Positions 1 to 5,523 of a stretch of 6,234 bases of DNA are shown one piece after another. The notes beneath the pieces were generated by a model. That model searched no databases. It saw only the letters and a list, made by a program, of their open reading frames with translations, and was not told the DNA's origin. Origin of the DNA: Acidimicrobiia bacterium (GTDB lineage: Bacteria; Actinomycetota; Acidimicrobiia; Acidimicrobiales; Hopanoidiivorantaceae); the NCBI GenBank assembly GCA_020027305.1, contig JAHRAM010000038.1, positions 1-6,234 on the forward strand, in the 5' to 3' direction. Position 1 is the first letter of the stretch, and each line of letters begins with the position of its first letter. The position numbers were made by a program, and so were the translations under genes.

Positions 1-1
1 C

Positions 2-730
2 AGAGGTGGAACTTCTGCTCAGAAAGCAGATATCGTTCTTGATATTGGTTACCAGGAACAATTTTTTCAAAACCAAGGCTTTGGTATAAAATCTTATTTA
101 GGCTCTAAACCAACTCTTCTCAATGCATCAGGAAGTAATACTAATTTTGTTTTTGAATTGGTTGATTTCAAAGAGGAATATTTGGAAGAAGTAAATGCAA
201 TAAGCACAACTCACAAAATTAAGGATAGAATTGCCAAAATACTAAGTAAGGGTTGTTCTTTTAAATTCACTCAAGTTGAAGCTCAAACGATGCAAGATAA
301 CCTTGAAATCTTGGATGATGGTATGCCATCACTAATTTCGAAAATGCTGATAAATTTTTATTTGAAAAGAATATCTTCCATTGACAAAAATTTGGAGACA
401 TTGGTGAGTGCTGATGTGGAGCTCAACGCCAGTAATATTGGATTAGAGGGATACCAGGTTAAGGTTAAGCGTTTATTAGTCGCAATACTTCTAGGAATGT
501 TTACTGGTAAAAAATGGGATGGAAAATATACTGCTAACGGTTCAATCGTTGTTAAAAAAAGTGGTTCACAAGTTGGTTTTCATATAGTTAAGTTAGATGT
601 CTTGGAGAATTATCTGTTAAAGTCTATTAAGTTTGACACTCCATCTGTTACTCGTCATCGTTTTGCGTCTGTGTACAAGGAAAGAGATGGAAAATTTTAT
701 TTCAAACTCAATCTCCAACTCAGATACTGA
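2..730 (+). CDS. HpaII-family type II restriction endonuclease, 3' part (5' end off window)
   Basis: The frame is open from the first bases to TGA at 728-730, giving the last 242 residues. The TTG at 158 is not the start, because conserved family sequence lies upstream of it. I recognise the HpaII-type endonuclease family from an N-terminal block with KADIVLDI and GFGIKS (the D...xK part of a PD-(D/E)XK nuclease core, about residues 9-34), then TLLNASG, the helical stretch DDGMPSLISKML, the block KKWDGKYTANGSIVV and the C-terminal ending FYFKLNLQLRY. Family members cut CCGG sites in DNA and are encoded next to a C5-cytosine methylase that protects the host. No methylase is in this window, so it would be upstream if present. 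Roughly 100-120 N-terminal residues are missing compared with a usual length of about 350. Family assignment is from memory of family motifs, and CCGG specificity is inferred. Confidence 0.78.
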   Translation, partial: RGGTSAQKADIVLDIGYQEQFFQNQGFGIKSYLGSKPTLLNASGSNTNFVFELVDFKEEYLEEVNAISTTHKIKDRIAKILSKGCSFKFTQVEAQTMQDNLEILDDGMPSLISKMLINFYLKRISSIDKNLETLVSADVELNASNIGLEGYQVKVKRLLVAILLGMFTGKKWDGKYTANGSIVVKKSGSQVGFHIVKLDVLENYLLKSIKFDTPSVTRHRFASVYKERDGKFYFKLNLQLRY

Positions 731-761
731 CTTTGTATGGAAATGGAAAATTGCTGTGCAG

Positions 762-781
762 TTTTTTGCGTTTTCAAAAAA
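762..781. repeat. A/T-stem hairpin downstream of the HpaII-family gene
   Basis: TTTTTTG (762-768) and CAAAAAA (775-781) form a 7-bp stem around the loop CGTTTT, flanked by TGCA at 757-760 and at 785-788. The octamer GTGCAGTT occurs twice, at 756-763 and 784-791. A second small hairpin, GGTG-ATTTTG-CACC, follows at 792-805. There is no T-tract after the stem on either strand, so it is not a classical terminator. It may be a transcription-end structure for the endonuclease gene or the left end of an element (see 1301-1338). Confidence 0.4.
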
Positions 782-835
782 TAGTGCAGTTGGTGATTTT
801 GCACCACCATACATTTACATTTAGATTTTACACAT

Positions 836-1270
836 ATGCAATATAAAGATGAAATGAGACGGCTAATTGATATAGTGAAACAACAAAGTTTCAATGCACC
901 ATTAGTGCAAACGTTAGACGATTTGAAAACAATGACTAATGCTGTAAAGGATTTGAGTGATAGAGTAGAAATGCGTGTGCGAAAGAGTTTGACAGCAGAT
1001 ACAAAAACAGCAGACAAAAAGACAAGTAAGAAGAAGAGTAAAAAGTCAAAAACAATAAAACCTTTTCCATCAATAAAGACAAATAACAAGCAGACTACAC
1101 AGCAACAAACACAGCAAACTACAACACCATCTACGCCAACTAATAGTCTGCCAACTAACAACAACGTCAGTGCTTCTTCAATTAGTGCAAAAGACATAAG
1201 TGATATGCGAAATGACTTTGTGCAAAAGCAACAAGCACTTCAACCTATAAAGCCACTTCCTTCGTTTTAG
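836..1270 (+). CDS. Unrecognised 144-residue protein with Lys-rich and Thr/Gln/Asn-rich middle
   Basis: I do not recognise this protein. Residues 1-50 are charged and probably helical (MRRLIDIV, LDDLKTMTNAVKDLSDRVEMRVRK). Residues 57-75 are strongly basic (runs such as KKTSKKKSKKSK). Residues 82-115 are low-complexity Thr/Gln/Asn/Ser/Pro and surely disordered. Residues 116-144 form a short tail ending QPIKPLPSF. There is no signal peptide, membrane segment or catalytic motif. The ATG at 836 has no clear Shine-Dalgarno sequence; the ATG at 854 (residue 7) is an alternative start. It is the longest sensible frame between the endonuclease and the methyltransferase and lies on their strand. The antisense frame over the same DNA looks like a composition artefact. 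It could be a nucleic-acid-binding accessory protein, a phage-like structural protein or a non-functional relic; nothing visible decides between these. Confidence 0.55.
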   Translation: MQYKDEMRRLIDIVKQQSFNAPLVQTLDDLKTMTNAVKDLSDRVEMRVRKSLTADTKTADKKTSKKKSKKSKTIKPFPSIKTNNKQTTQQQTQQTTTPSTPTNSLPTNNNVSASSISAKDISDMRNDFVQKQQALQPIKPLPSF

Positions 1271-1300
1271 TACCGTTGTAAAAGCAACGATTGGTAAAAC

Positions 1301-1338
1301 CTAAATGCACTAAAACGAGTCAAAAAAGCACGTTTTTG
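1301..1338. repeat. Imperfect inverted-repeat partner of 756-792, with an A/T-stem hairpin
   Basis: Read on the - strand, 1331-1301 runs GTGC, TTTTTTG, CGTTTT, AGTGCA, TT in the same order as the + strand at 756-792, with short gaps. The small unknown gene therefore sits between two related inverted segments. CAAAAA (1321-1326) also pairs with TTTTTG (1333-1338) around AGCACG, a weak stem. A separate short hairpin CGTTG-TAAAAG-CAACG lies at 1274-1289, just after the stop codon of the unknown gene. The similarity is gapped and AT-rich, so chance is possible. Confidence 0.3.
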
Positions 1339-1417
1339 TATAGTTGAAATTACTTGTAGAAAGATAGAGATGAAGACTATGTGAGATGCAAAAATTATAG
1401 TTTTTGATGGAACTAAA

Positions 1418-1426
1418 TGCTACAAT
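1418..1426 (+). promoter_or_regulatory. Extended -10 promoter for the class I methyltransferase gene
   Basis: TGC (1418-1420) is joined directly to TACAAT (1421-1426), the extended -10 form TGn-TAnAAT. There is only a poor -35 match at the usual distance, as is common for extended -10 promoters. Transcription would begin near 1433, giving a leader of about 30 bases that contains AAAAGG (1451-1456), a good ribosome binding site 7 bases before the ATG at 1464. This supports the methyltransferase being transcribed on its own rather than as part of the restriction operon. Confidence 0.42.
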
Positions 1427-1463
1427 CAGATAAAATTATTCAGTCATTCCAAAAGGTTTATGT

Positions 1464-2243
1464 ATGTCTATCGTTAAAAATCTCCTAAAAAAAATCATTC
1501 CACTTAAAGTACGAGTGATGAGATACCGAATTTTATCGATGTTAAGACGAATTCAATACCAAGTGTTTGGACTTGAAAATAACTTCAAAAACATGTCGAA
1601 TAGTGAAGTTTTCAATAAAATCTATAAAGAAGGCATTTGGGGCAAGAACGAAGATGGAGACTCCACAAGTGGAAGTGGCTCATATACAAATGAAATTATC
1701 CAACCTTATATTTCAGAAGTTTCAAAATTCTTATTGGATATTAAGCCTTCAATAGTTGTTGATTTGGGCTGTGGTGATTTTAATATTGGAAAAAATTTCG
1801 TTAATTTATGTGAAAAATATATTGCTTGTGATGTTTCGAGTGAAATTCTGAATAGGAATAAAGATAACTTCTCCCCATTAAAAAATGTTGATTTTAATTT
1901 GCTTGATTTGACATCAGATTACTTGCCAAAAGGCGATGTTTGCTTTGTACGTCAAGTGCTTCAACATCTGTCAAACACTGATATAAAAAACTTTGTCAAC
2001 AATTTAAATTCCCAAAAACCCTATAAATATTTAGTGATAACTGAACATTTGCCTATGTCGGATAATTTCAAAGCGAATGTTGATAAAGAGAGAGGCGCTA
2101 ATATTAGATTATTTCACCTTTATGATAGTAGTGGTGTAGTTTTACACAAAGAGCCTTTTAACTTAGACGCTTTAAAAACTTTTGATTTACTTGAAGTAAA
2201 CGTATTTGATGGGCGTATAAAAACTACTGTTTATGAGTTTTAA
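1464..2243 (+). CDS. Class I SAM-dependent methyltransferase, probably of a surface-glycan type
   Basis: This 259-residue protein has a Rossmann-type SAM-binding fold. Motif I is VVDLGCGDFNIG at residues 98-109, the acidic residue after strand 2 is in ACDVSSEIL (about 121-129), an acidic motif lies at NLLDL (about 145-149), and the motif-IV region is VRQVLQHLSN (162-171). Residues 1-35 are basic and partly hydrophobic. A preceding block, FNKIYKEGIWG (50-60) plus a Gly/Ser-rich SGSGSYTNE, resembles methyltransferases of capsule and exopolysaccharide clusters. The acceptor is unknown; O-methylation of a sugar is an inference. The start is set by AAAAGG upstream. The overlapping ATG at 1460 gives only a five-codon frame. 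An A8 run lies eight codons into the gene. Its 3' end abuts the convergent hsdR remnant, suggesting that its arrival or a deletion removed the rest of that gene. Confidence 0.82.
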   Translation: MSIVKNLLKKIIPLKVRVMRYRILSMLRRIQYQVFGLENNFKNMSNSEVFNKIYKEGIWGKNEDGDSTSGSGSYTNEIIQPYISEVSKFLLDIKPSIVVDLGCGDFNIGKNFVNLCEKYIACDVSSEILNRNKDNFSPLKNVDFNLLDLTSDYLPKGDVCFVRQVLQHLSNTDIKNFVNNLNSQKPYKYLVITEHLPMSDNFKANVDKERGANIRLFHLYDSSGVVLHKEPFNLDALKTFDLLEVNVFDGRIKTTVYEF

Positions 2244-2628
2244 TGCTGTTTCCTGCCTAGGTGGGTTGAAGTTGGTTTTCCTTAGTTCCAGTTGTTCCTT
2301 GAAGGGAAAAATATCAACGACTGTTGGACTGCCTTGCTCAATATCCCAAAAATAATGCGAAACCCCATTGGAGAGGATGACAAACCGACAGTTGAGTGAC
2401 TCTGCATATCCTCGTGCTTGCTCTTGCCCACCAAAGGTGAACCAATTCTTTTTTTGCTTTGGTTATGCAGAGTGAAAAGTCAGAACTGTCTTTGAGAACG
2501 TAATCTGCAAAACCTGCCTAGTTCTGCATTTCCGTATCAACATTTACAAAACCATCATCACCAGACAGAATCCAATCGGACTCTCGGAGTAACTTATCTA
2601 TGATGATTCTTGCATTGGCTTCTGTCAT
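2244..2628 (-). pseudogene. Broken remnant of a type I restriction HsdR N-terminal domain (HSDR_N-like)
   Basis: Read on the - strand from ATG 2628-2626, the first frame gives MTEANARIIIDKLL, then DWILSGDDGFVNVDTEMQN, then a TAG stop. It continues in frame as AGFADYVL and SLCITKAKKELVH. After a frame change near 2450-2465 the protein continues as GQEQARGYAESLN, CRFVILSNGVSHYFWD and FPFKEQLELRKTNFNPP. This order (ADYVL, catalytic ExK, GKEQARxYA, SNG, YFWD) is the nuclease domain at the start of type I R subunits and related helicase-nucleases. The usual text between the two frames, HPLVGKEQAR, fits if two single bases were lost. The normally catalytic Glu of (I/V)EAK is Lys here (TKAK). Only about 130 residues remain, and the helicase part is absent. 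It begins one base after the GIY-YIG stop, so the two were once an operon. The pseudogene call is strong; the exact subfamily is less sure. Confidence 0.8.
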
Positions 2629-2629
2629 T

Positions 2630-3244
2630 TCATGCCAGTTCTACCTGCTGATATAAGTCCAACAGGGTAGTGCCTTTGTAACACCAATGCGCTGCACCTC
2701 TGACTTGCTGCCAGTTGTAACCCATCTCTGAAAGGATGGTTGATGCAGAAGGAGATAAGGTTGTTAATTCACCTCTGAAGAGAACATTTCTGTTGTCACG
2801 AACCTCACAAGTAATTGAACTATCTTTTGAGAAGGTGAGGGTTTCACCTGTGCTGATTCCAAAAATGCCGAAGTAATCCACTCTGCGTTTGCGTTTCTTC
2901 GCATTGTCGAATGCTTGTTTGTCTTGTTCAGTTTCAAAAACTACTTCTCTGGGGGTTACATCTTTGCCCCCCATTTCCTCTGCAATCTTTAATGCTGATT
3001 TTGCCTGTTCTGGAGTGCAGTTGAAGAACTCTCGATTTTGACGAACTCTTTTATCGTCAAATGCCTCATGGAGACGGTTTTCAATTCCTTTCACATCATC
3101 GATCTCGACCGCATAGAAACATTCAAAAGGAAGGGGAGTAGATGTGTTGTCCAGTTCTTTGAGTCTTCTGGACAAGTTGTCGGTGATACCAATTTTGATG
3201 ATATCCGGCATACTTTCATTCGTTAAGATATAAACAATTGCCAT
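2630..3244 (-). CDS. GIY-YIG nuclease-domain protein with C-terminal RAMA/DUF4357-like domain
   Basis: This 204-residue protein starts with the nuclease core. VYIL (residues 4-7) stands for GIY and IKIGIT (16-21) for YIG. The helix Arg is in SRRLKEL (25-31), followed by IENRLHEAF (54-62) and NREFF (70-74). This is the T5orf172/MUG113-like GIY-YIG branch. A basic linker, KKRKRR (about 125-130), leads to a C-terminal domain with FGISTGETLTFSKD, a small beta-rich middle, LSPSASTIL and GYNWQQVRGAAHW. It looks like the RAMA/DUF4357 class of modules attached to restriction and modification enzymes. The start at 3244 is chosen because the GIY strand begins there and a promoter lies immediately upstream; the longer frame to 3349 adds sequence unlike the family. 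It is probably a DNA endonuclease or defence accessory, and it was co-transcribed with the broken hsdR remnant. All core residues appear intact. Confidence 0.8.
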   Translation of the reverse strand: MAIVYILTNESMPDIIKIGITDNLSRRLKELDNTSTPLPFECFYAVEIDDVKGIENRLHEAFDDKRVRQNREFFNCTPEQAKSALKIAEEMGGKDVTPREVVFETEQDKQAFDNAKKRKRRVDYFGIFGISTGETLTFSKDSSITCEVRDNRNVLFRGELTTLSPSASTILSEMGYNWQQVRGAAHWCYKGTTLLDLYQQVELA

Positions 3245-3250
3245 AAGTAT

Positions 3251-3279
3251 ATTGTAGACCAAAAGTCGTTGTATTTCAA
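3251..3279 (-). promoter_or_regulatory. Sigma70-type promoter of the GIY-YIG gene, nearly leaderless
   Basis: On the - strand, TTGAAA (3279-3274) and TACAAT (3256-3251) are separated by exactly 17 bases, close to consensus. The expected start point, six to seven bases past the -10 box, falls at about 3245-3244, which is the A of the chosen ATG. The transcript would have no room for a ribosome binding site, and no Shine-Dalgarno sequence is visible. The promoter position argues against the longer reading frame that begins at 3349. Confidence 0.6.
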
Positions 3280-3475
3280 TAAATAGCAGTTTTAAAGATT
3301 TCAGAATCTTGAATAACATTACTTGGGTTAAAACAGCACCACCTCCCAATCTTTCTTGTAGATTCTTTACCCATTCAACTGAAACTATCTTGTGGATTAG
3401 AAAGGGTCAGAAAACAAAACATTATTTCAATTATGATTTGATGAAAAGTAATAATGACGGAAAACAGAGGCAACG

Positions 3476-3503
3476 CAACTATGCAAATTGAATTGCATAG
3501 TTG
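3476..3503. repeat. Perfect inverted repeat, 11-bp arms with 6-base centre
   Basis: CAACTATGCAA (3476-3486) and TTGCATAGTTG (3493-3503) are exact reverse complements around ATTGAA. No T-tract follows on either strand, so it is not a typical terminator. The size (11-6-11) equals that of Xer recombination sites, but the sequence does not match the dif consensus. Alternatives are an operator for a dimeric regulator or the stem of an RNA. A perfect 11-bp stem is unlikely by chance in a window this short. Confidence 0.75.
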
Positions 3504-3527
3504 GTAACATAATATAAATGAAGTGCT

Positions 3528-3533
3528 TATAAT
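3528..3533 (+). promoter_or_regulatory. Consensus TATAAT -10 box upstream of DUF924
   Basis: TATAAT is exact. At 17 bases upstream the -35 hexamer is TAACAT (3505-3510), a weak match, and TTGGTA at 3501-3506 is too far away (21 bases). Transcription would start near 3540 and run to the terminator at 3611-3638 and, if it reads through, into the DUF924 gene. The end of the 28-base inverted repeat overlaps the -35 side, so a protein binding that repeat could control this promoter. Confidence 0.35.
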
Positions 3534-3610
3534 ACAATACGACTGCACACCACGTAGCAGAAGCAAATCAGCAGTGAGCATTACAAACGAGTACTATTCA
3601 TGTCGCCTTG

Positions 3611-3638
3611 CAACTCTTTGTAAACAAAGGGTTGTTTT
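3611..3638 (+). terminator. Intrinsic terminator or attenuator upstream of DUF924
   Basis: CAACTCTTTG (3611-3620) pairs with CAAAGGGTTG (3625-3634) over 10 bp with one T-G wobble and a TAAA loop, followed directly by TTTT (3635-3638). On the - strand there is no T-tract, so it acts on + strand transcripts. No coding gene ends just before it, so it would end a non-coding transcript from the TATAAT box or attenuate DUF924, whose ATG is 44 bases downstream. Confidence 0.6.
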
Positions 3639-3681
3639 GAACGCTACTATTGAGCGAGAGTAATAAACGGATGGTTAGCGC

Positions 3682-4248
3682 ATGATTGATGTTCACAGTG
3701 AACAAAATGTTTGGCAATCCATCTTGGATTTTTGGTTTGACGACATTGACCGTCAAAAATGGTTTGTTAAAGATAACCATTTTGATGAACTCGTGAGAAA
3801 AAAATTTGCGCAGTGCGTCCACAAAGCACTCAACCATGAGTATGATCACTGGAATAATGATTTTTCTGCCCGCTTAGCGCTTATTCTTTTATTGGACCAA
3901 ATGACTAGAAATATTTTTCGCAATATGCCGAAAGCATTTTCTGGGGATGAATTAGCGCTTTCTTTGTCTTTTAATGCCATCCATGAAGGGCAATTAGATA
4001 TTGAACCGGCATTGTCGCGCCGCTCATTTTTGTTGATGCCGCTCATGCACAGTGAAGATAGAGATGTTCAAAATGATTCCATACCATTTTTTGAAAAATA
4101 TACCGACCAGAATACTGTTGCCTATGCGCACAAACATAAAGACATCATTGCTTTATTTGGCAGATTTCCCCACCGAAATGCTCTTTTAGGACGACAATCA
4201 ACCGCTGAAGAGATAGAATTTCTTCAAGACCCCGCCAATATATTTTGA
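3682..4248 (+). CDS. DUF924 family protein (TPR-like fold)
   Basis: The 188 residues match the usual DUF924 length and pattern. DFWFDD (16-21) and KWF (26-28) lie near the N-terminus, followed by ALILLLDQMTRNIFR (66-80), PLMHSEDRDVQ (120-130), a C-terminal block beginning FGRFPHRN (159-166) and GRQSTAEE (170-177). The family is widespread in proteobacteria. It is predicted to be an all-helical TPR-like protein of the cytosol, with no settled biochemical role that I know of. The conserved His and Arg residues of MHSED and PHRN are present, so the gene appears intact. The ATG at 3682 has only a weak upstream purine stretch (ACGGATGG). An overlapping ATG at 3671 leads to a stop after four codons. 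A terminator follows immediately, so it is probably a single-gene unit. Confidence 0.9.
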   Translation: MIDVHSEQNVWQSILDFWFDDIDRQKWFVKDNHFDELVRKKFAQCVHKALNHEYDHWNNDFSARLALILLLDQMTRNIFRNMPKAFSGDELALSLSFNAIHEGQLDIEPALSRRSFLLMPLMHSEDRDVQNDSIPFFEKYTDQNTVAYAHKHKDIIALFGRFPHRNALLGRQSTAEEIEFLQDPANIF

Positions 4249-4273
4249 GAGGCAGCCATGGCTTGTCTTTTTT
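4249..4273 (+). terminator. Intrinsic terminator after DUF924
   Basis: Directly after the stop codon, GAGGCAGC (4249-4256) pairs with GC (4261-4262) and, after one bulged T, with TGTCTT (4264-4269). The loop is CATG, two pairs are G-U, and T residues continue to 4273. The stem is modest but the T-run and position fit a terminator. Confidence 0.5.
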
Positions 4274-4392
4274 ACGGGCATACTTTTCTGTTGATTGCCG
4301 TTTGAGTATGGTTCGTCATTCGGTCAAAATAAAAAGAGATTTTGAGAGTGCACAAGCCACATAATGCCCCTCACTCAGTATTAACCTAAAAG

Positions 4393-5157
4393 TTACGGGC
4401 TATCAAATGATAGCTCAATTTCTTCTGTCGCGGGATTATTGGGCATGTCTAATGGTCTAGGGTACGAGCATTTTTCTGTGGTGATTGAGGCACCAGAACT
4501 AAAGCTGATTTCCAACACGAGTGGCAGACCATTATCACTGAGTGGCGCAAAATTGTTAGCATGGATATGCACAATCGGTAAAGCAATATTTTCAACAAAG
4601 CTTTTAATTTTCTCTAAATGGAGGTCACAATCATGAAACTCAATAGACATACCGGTAATCCTGTTTTGATGGGCGAATAGAGAATCTAAAATACGATATT
4701 CCCACCCCTCAATATCAATTTTGAGAAATATTTTGTTCGCGGGCACCGTTGCGAAGACGTCGTCCATGCCAATATATTGTGCGCCACCACTCTGCCCTAC
4801 AAATTTTTGTATATGCTGACTTCTCGTCCCCGTAAAAAATTTTTTGTAAGCCAACAGTGTTTTAACGCTCTTCAATACTAAAGAGGGAGAATCCACTCGC
4901 GGCAATGACTTAATCACTTGCTTAAAAAATGTTTGTGCGTTGACTGATGCATCGTAAACGGCTAAAGGGACATTGTTTTTCTTTATAAATTCTGCTTCAA
5001 AAGACCAATCATCTGAGAGACCAAGCCCGATAAGAAAATCTGATGCAATGAGGTCGGTGCGCGATATGATGTAGCCACCATCATTGTCTTTCCCTAAACG
5101 GATTAAGTCGTTTGCTTGGCAGTGTGAGAGAAAGCTTGGTAATTGCGCCTTAAGCAT
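4393..5157 (-). CDS. FkbM-family methyltransferase
   Basis: This 254-residue protein has the FkbM (Methyltransf_21) signature KIDIEGWEYRIL at residues 146-157, preceded by IGLGLSDDWSFEAEF (43-57), where the SAM pocket lies, and VYDAS (67-71). SIEFHDCD (171-178) and VHIHANN (196-202) follow, as in other members. These enzymes put methyl groups on hydroxyls of sugars or secondary metabolites; the substrate here cannot be read from the sequence. The start ATG at 5157 has AAAGAG four bases upstream as ribosome binding site. It follows the metal operon on the same strand after 105 bases in which I find no clear promoter or terminator, so read-through from the operon is possible. Nothing in the sequence links it functionally to metals. 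It ends convergent to DUF924. Confidence 0.87.
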   Translation of the reverse strand: MLKAQLPSFLSHCQANDLIRLGKDNDGGYIISRTDLIASDFLIGLGLSDDWSFEAEFIKKNNVPLAVYDASVNAQTFFKQVIKSLPRVDSPSLVLKSVKTLLAYKKFFTGTRSQHIQKFVGQSGGAQYIGMDDVFATVPANKIFLKIDIEGWEYRILDSLFAHQNRITGMSIEFHDCDLHLEKIKSFVENIALPIVHIHANNFAPLSDNGLPLVLEISFSSGASITTEKCSYPRPLDMPNNPATEEIELSFDSP

Positions 5158-5262
5158 CGCACTCTTTATTTACGATCATTTTTGCAATCATCTATGCATT
5201 AAGATCCCTGCGAACACTGTGGTTGGCATCTGCCTTGTCTCATCGGAACGGTCACAAATATC

Positions 5263-5523
5263 TTAACGCTTTAGTATTCTCACTAATTCATTGACTTTTT
5301 CATCAAATGAATCACCGCTATTCAATGAGTCTTTGACGCATTCATGCAGATGCTTTTTGAGAATATTCCCTTCGACAGTGGTCATGGCAGCGCGTACGGC
5401 TTTAATTTGATTGAGAATATCCACACAGTATTTTCCGTCCTCAATCATACTTTGCACCCCTCTCACTTGCCCTTCAATACGTTTTAAGCTTTTAATTTGG
5501 TTTTGATGACATGGATGGGACAT
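5263..5523 (-). CDS. CsoR/FrmR-family metal-sensing transcriptional repressor
   Basis: This 86-residue all-helical regulator has the family core IKSLKRIEGQVRGVQSMIEDGKYC (10-33), DILNQIKAVRAAM (35-47) and LKKHLHECV (55-63). The ligand positions are Cys33, His58 and Cys62, the C-H-C set of copper-sensing CsoR, and Tyr32 before the Cys is also CsoR-like. Extra His3, Cys5 and His6 at the N-terminus recall the N-terminal ligands of RcnR and FrmR, so the inducer could be copper, another thiophilic metal or nickel/cobalt. The start at 5523 is chosen because the family begins there and the ATG overlaps the transporter stop as TAATG, a translational-coupling junction. The longer frame to 5628 only reads the transporter gene in another frame. 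It presumably represses its own operon from an operator outside the window. Confidence 0.9.
   Translation of the reverse strand: MSHPCHQNQIKSLKRIEGQVRGVQSMIEDGKYCVDILNQIKAVRAAMTTVEGNILKKHLHECVKDSLNSGDSFDEKVNELVRILKR

Larger units (their letters stand above)
3245..3681. other. 437-base non-coding stretch between divergent GIY-YIG and DUF924 genes
   Basis: No frame here has convincing coding character; the short frames on both strands lack recognisable motifs and ribosome binding sites. It holds the GIY-YIG promoter (3251-3279), a perfect 28-base hairpin (3476-3503), a TATAAT box (3528-3533) and an intrinsic terminator (3611-3638). Between 3280 and 3475 I see nothing I can name. A - strand frame there reads SVEWVKNLQERLGGGAVLT and could be a coding relic, but it is not supported. 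Confidence 0.6.

Noticed and set aside
697..1197. Long - strand frame opposite the unknown protein
   Set aside because: It is the antisense of Lys/Thr/Gln-rich codons, giving a Val/Cys/Phe-rich low-complexity string; it also overlaps the end of the endonuclease gene.
1460..1477. ATG at 1460 as an alternative methyltransferase start
   Set aside because: It is out of frame and reaches a stop after five codons.
3245..3349. N-terminal extension of the GIY-YIG frame up to a TTG at 3349
   Set aside because: The added 35 residues are hydrophobic and unlike the family, they lie upstream of the best promoter, and the GIY strand begins at the ATG at 3244.
3309..3491. Short + strand frame in the non-coding stretch
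   Set aside because: It has no recognisable motif and no ribosome binding site, and it runs into the 28-base hairpin.
3476..3503. A chromosomal dif site
   Set aside because: The 11-6-11 geometry matches but the arms do not resemble the XerC/XerD half-site consensus; kept only as an unexplained inverted repeat.
5158..5262. Promoter or terminator between the CsoR-like gene and FkbM
   Set aside because: I found no convincing -35/-10 pair and no hairpin with a T-tract; only the FkbM ribosome binding site is clear.
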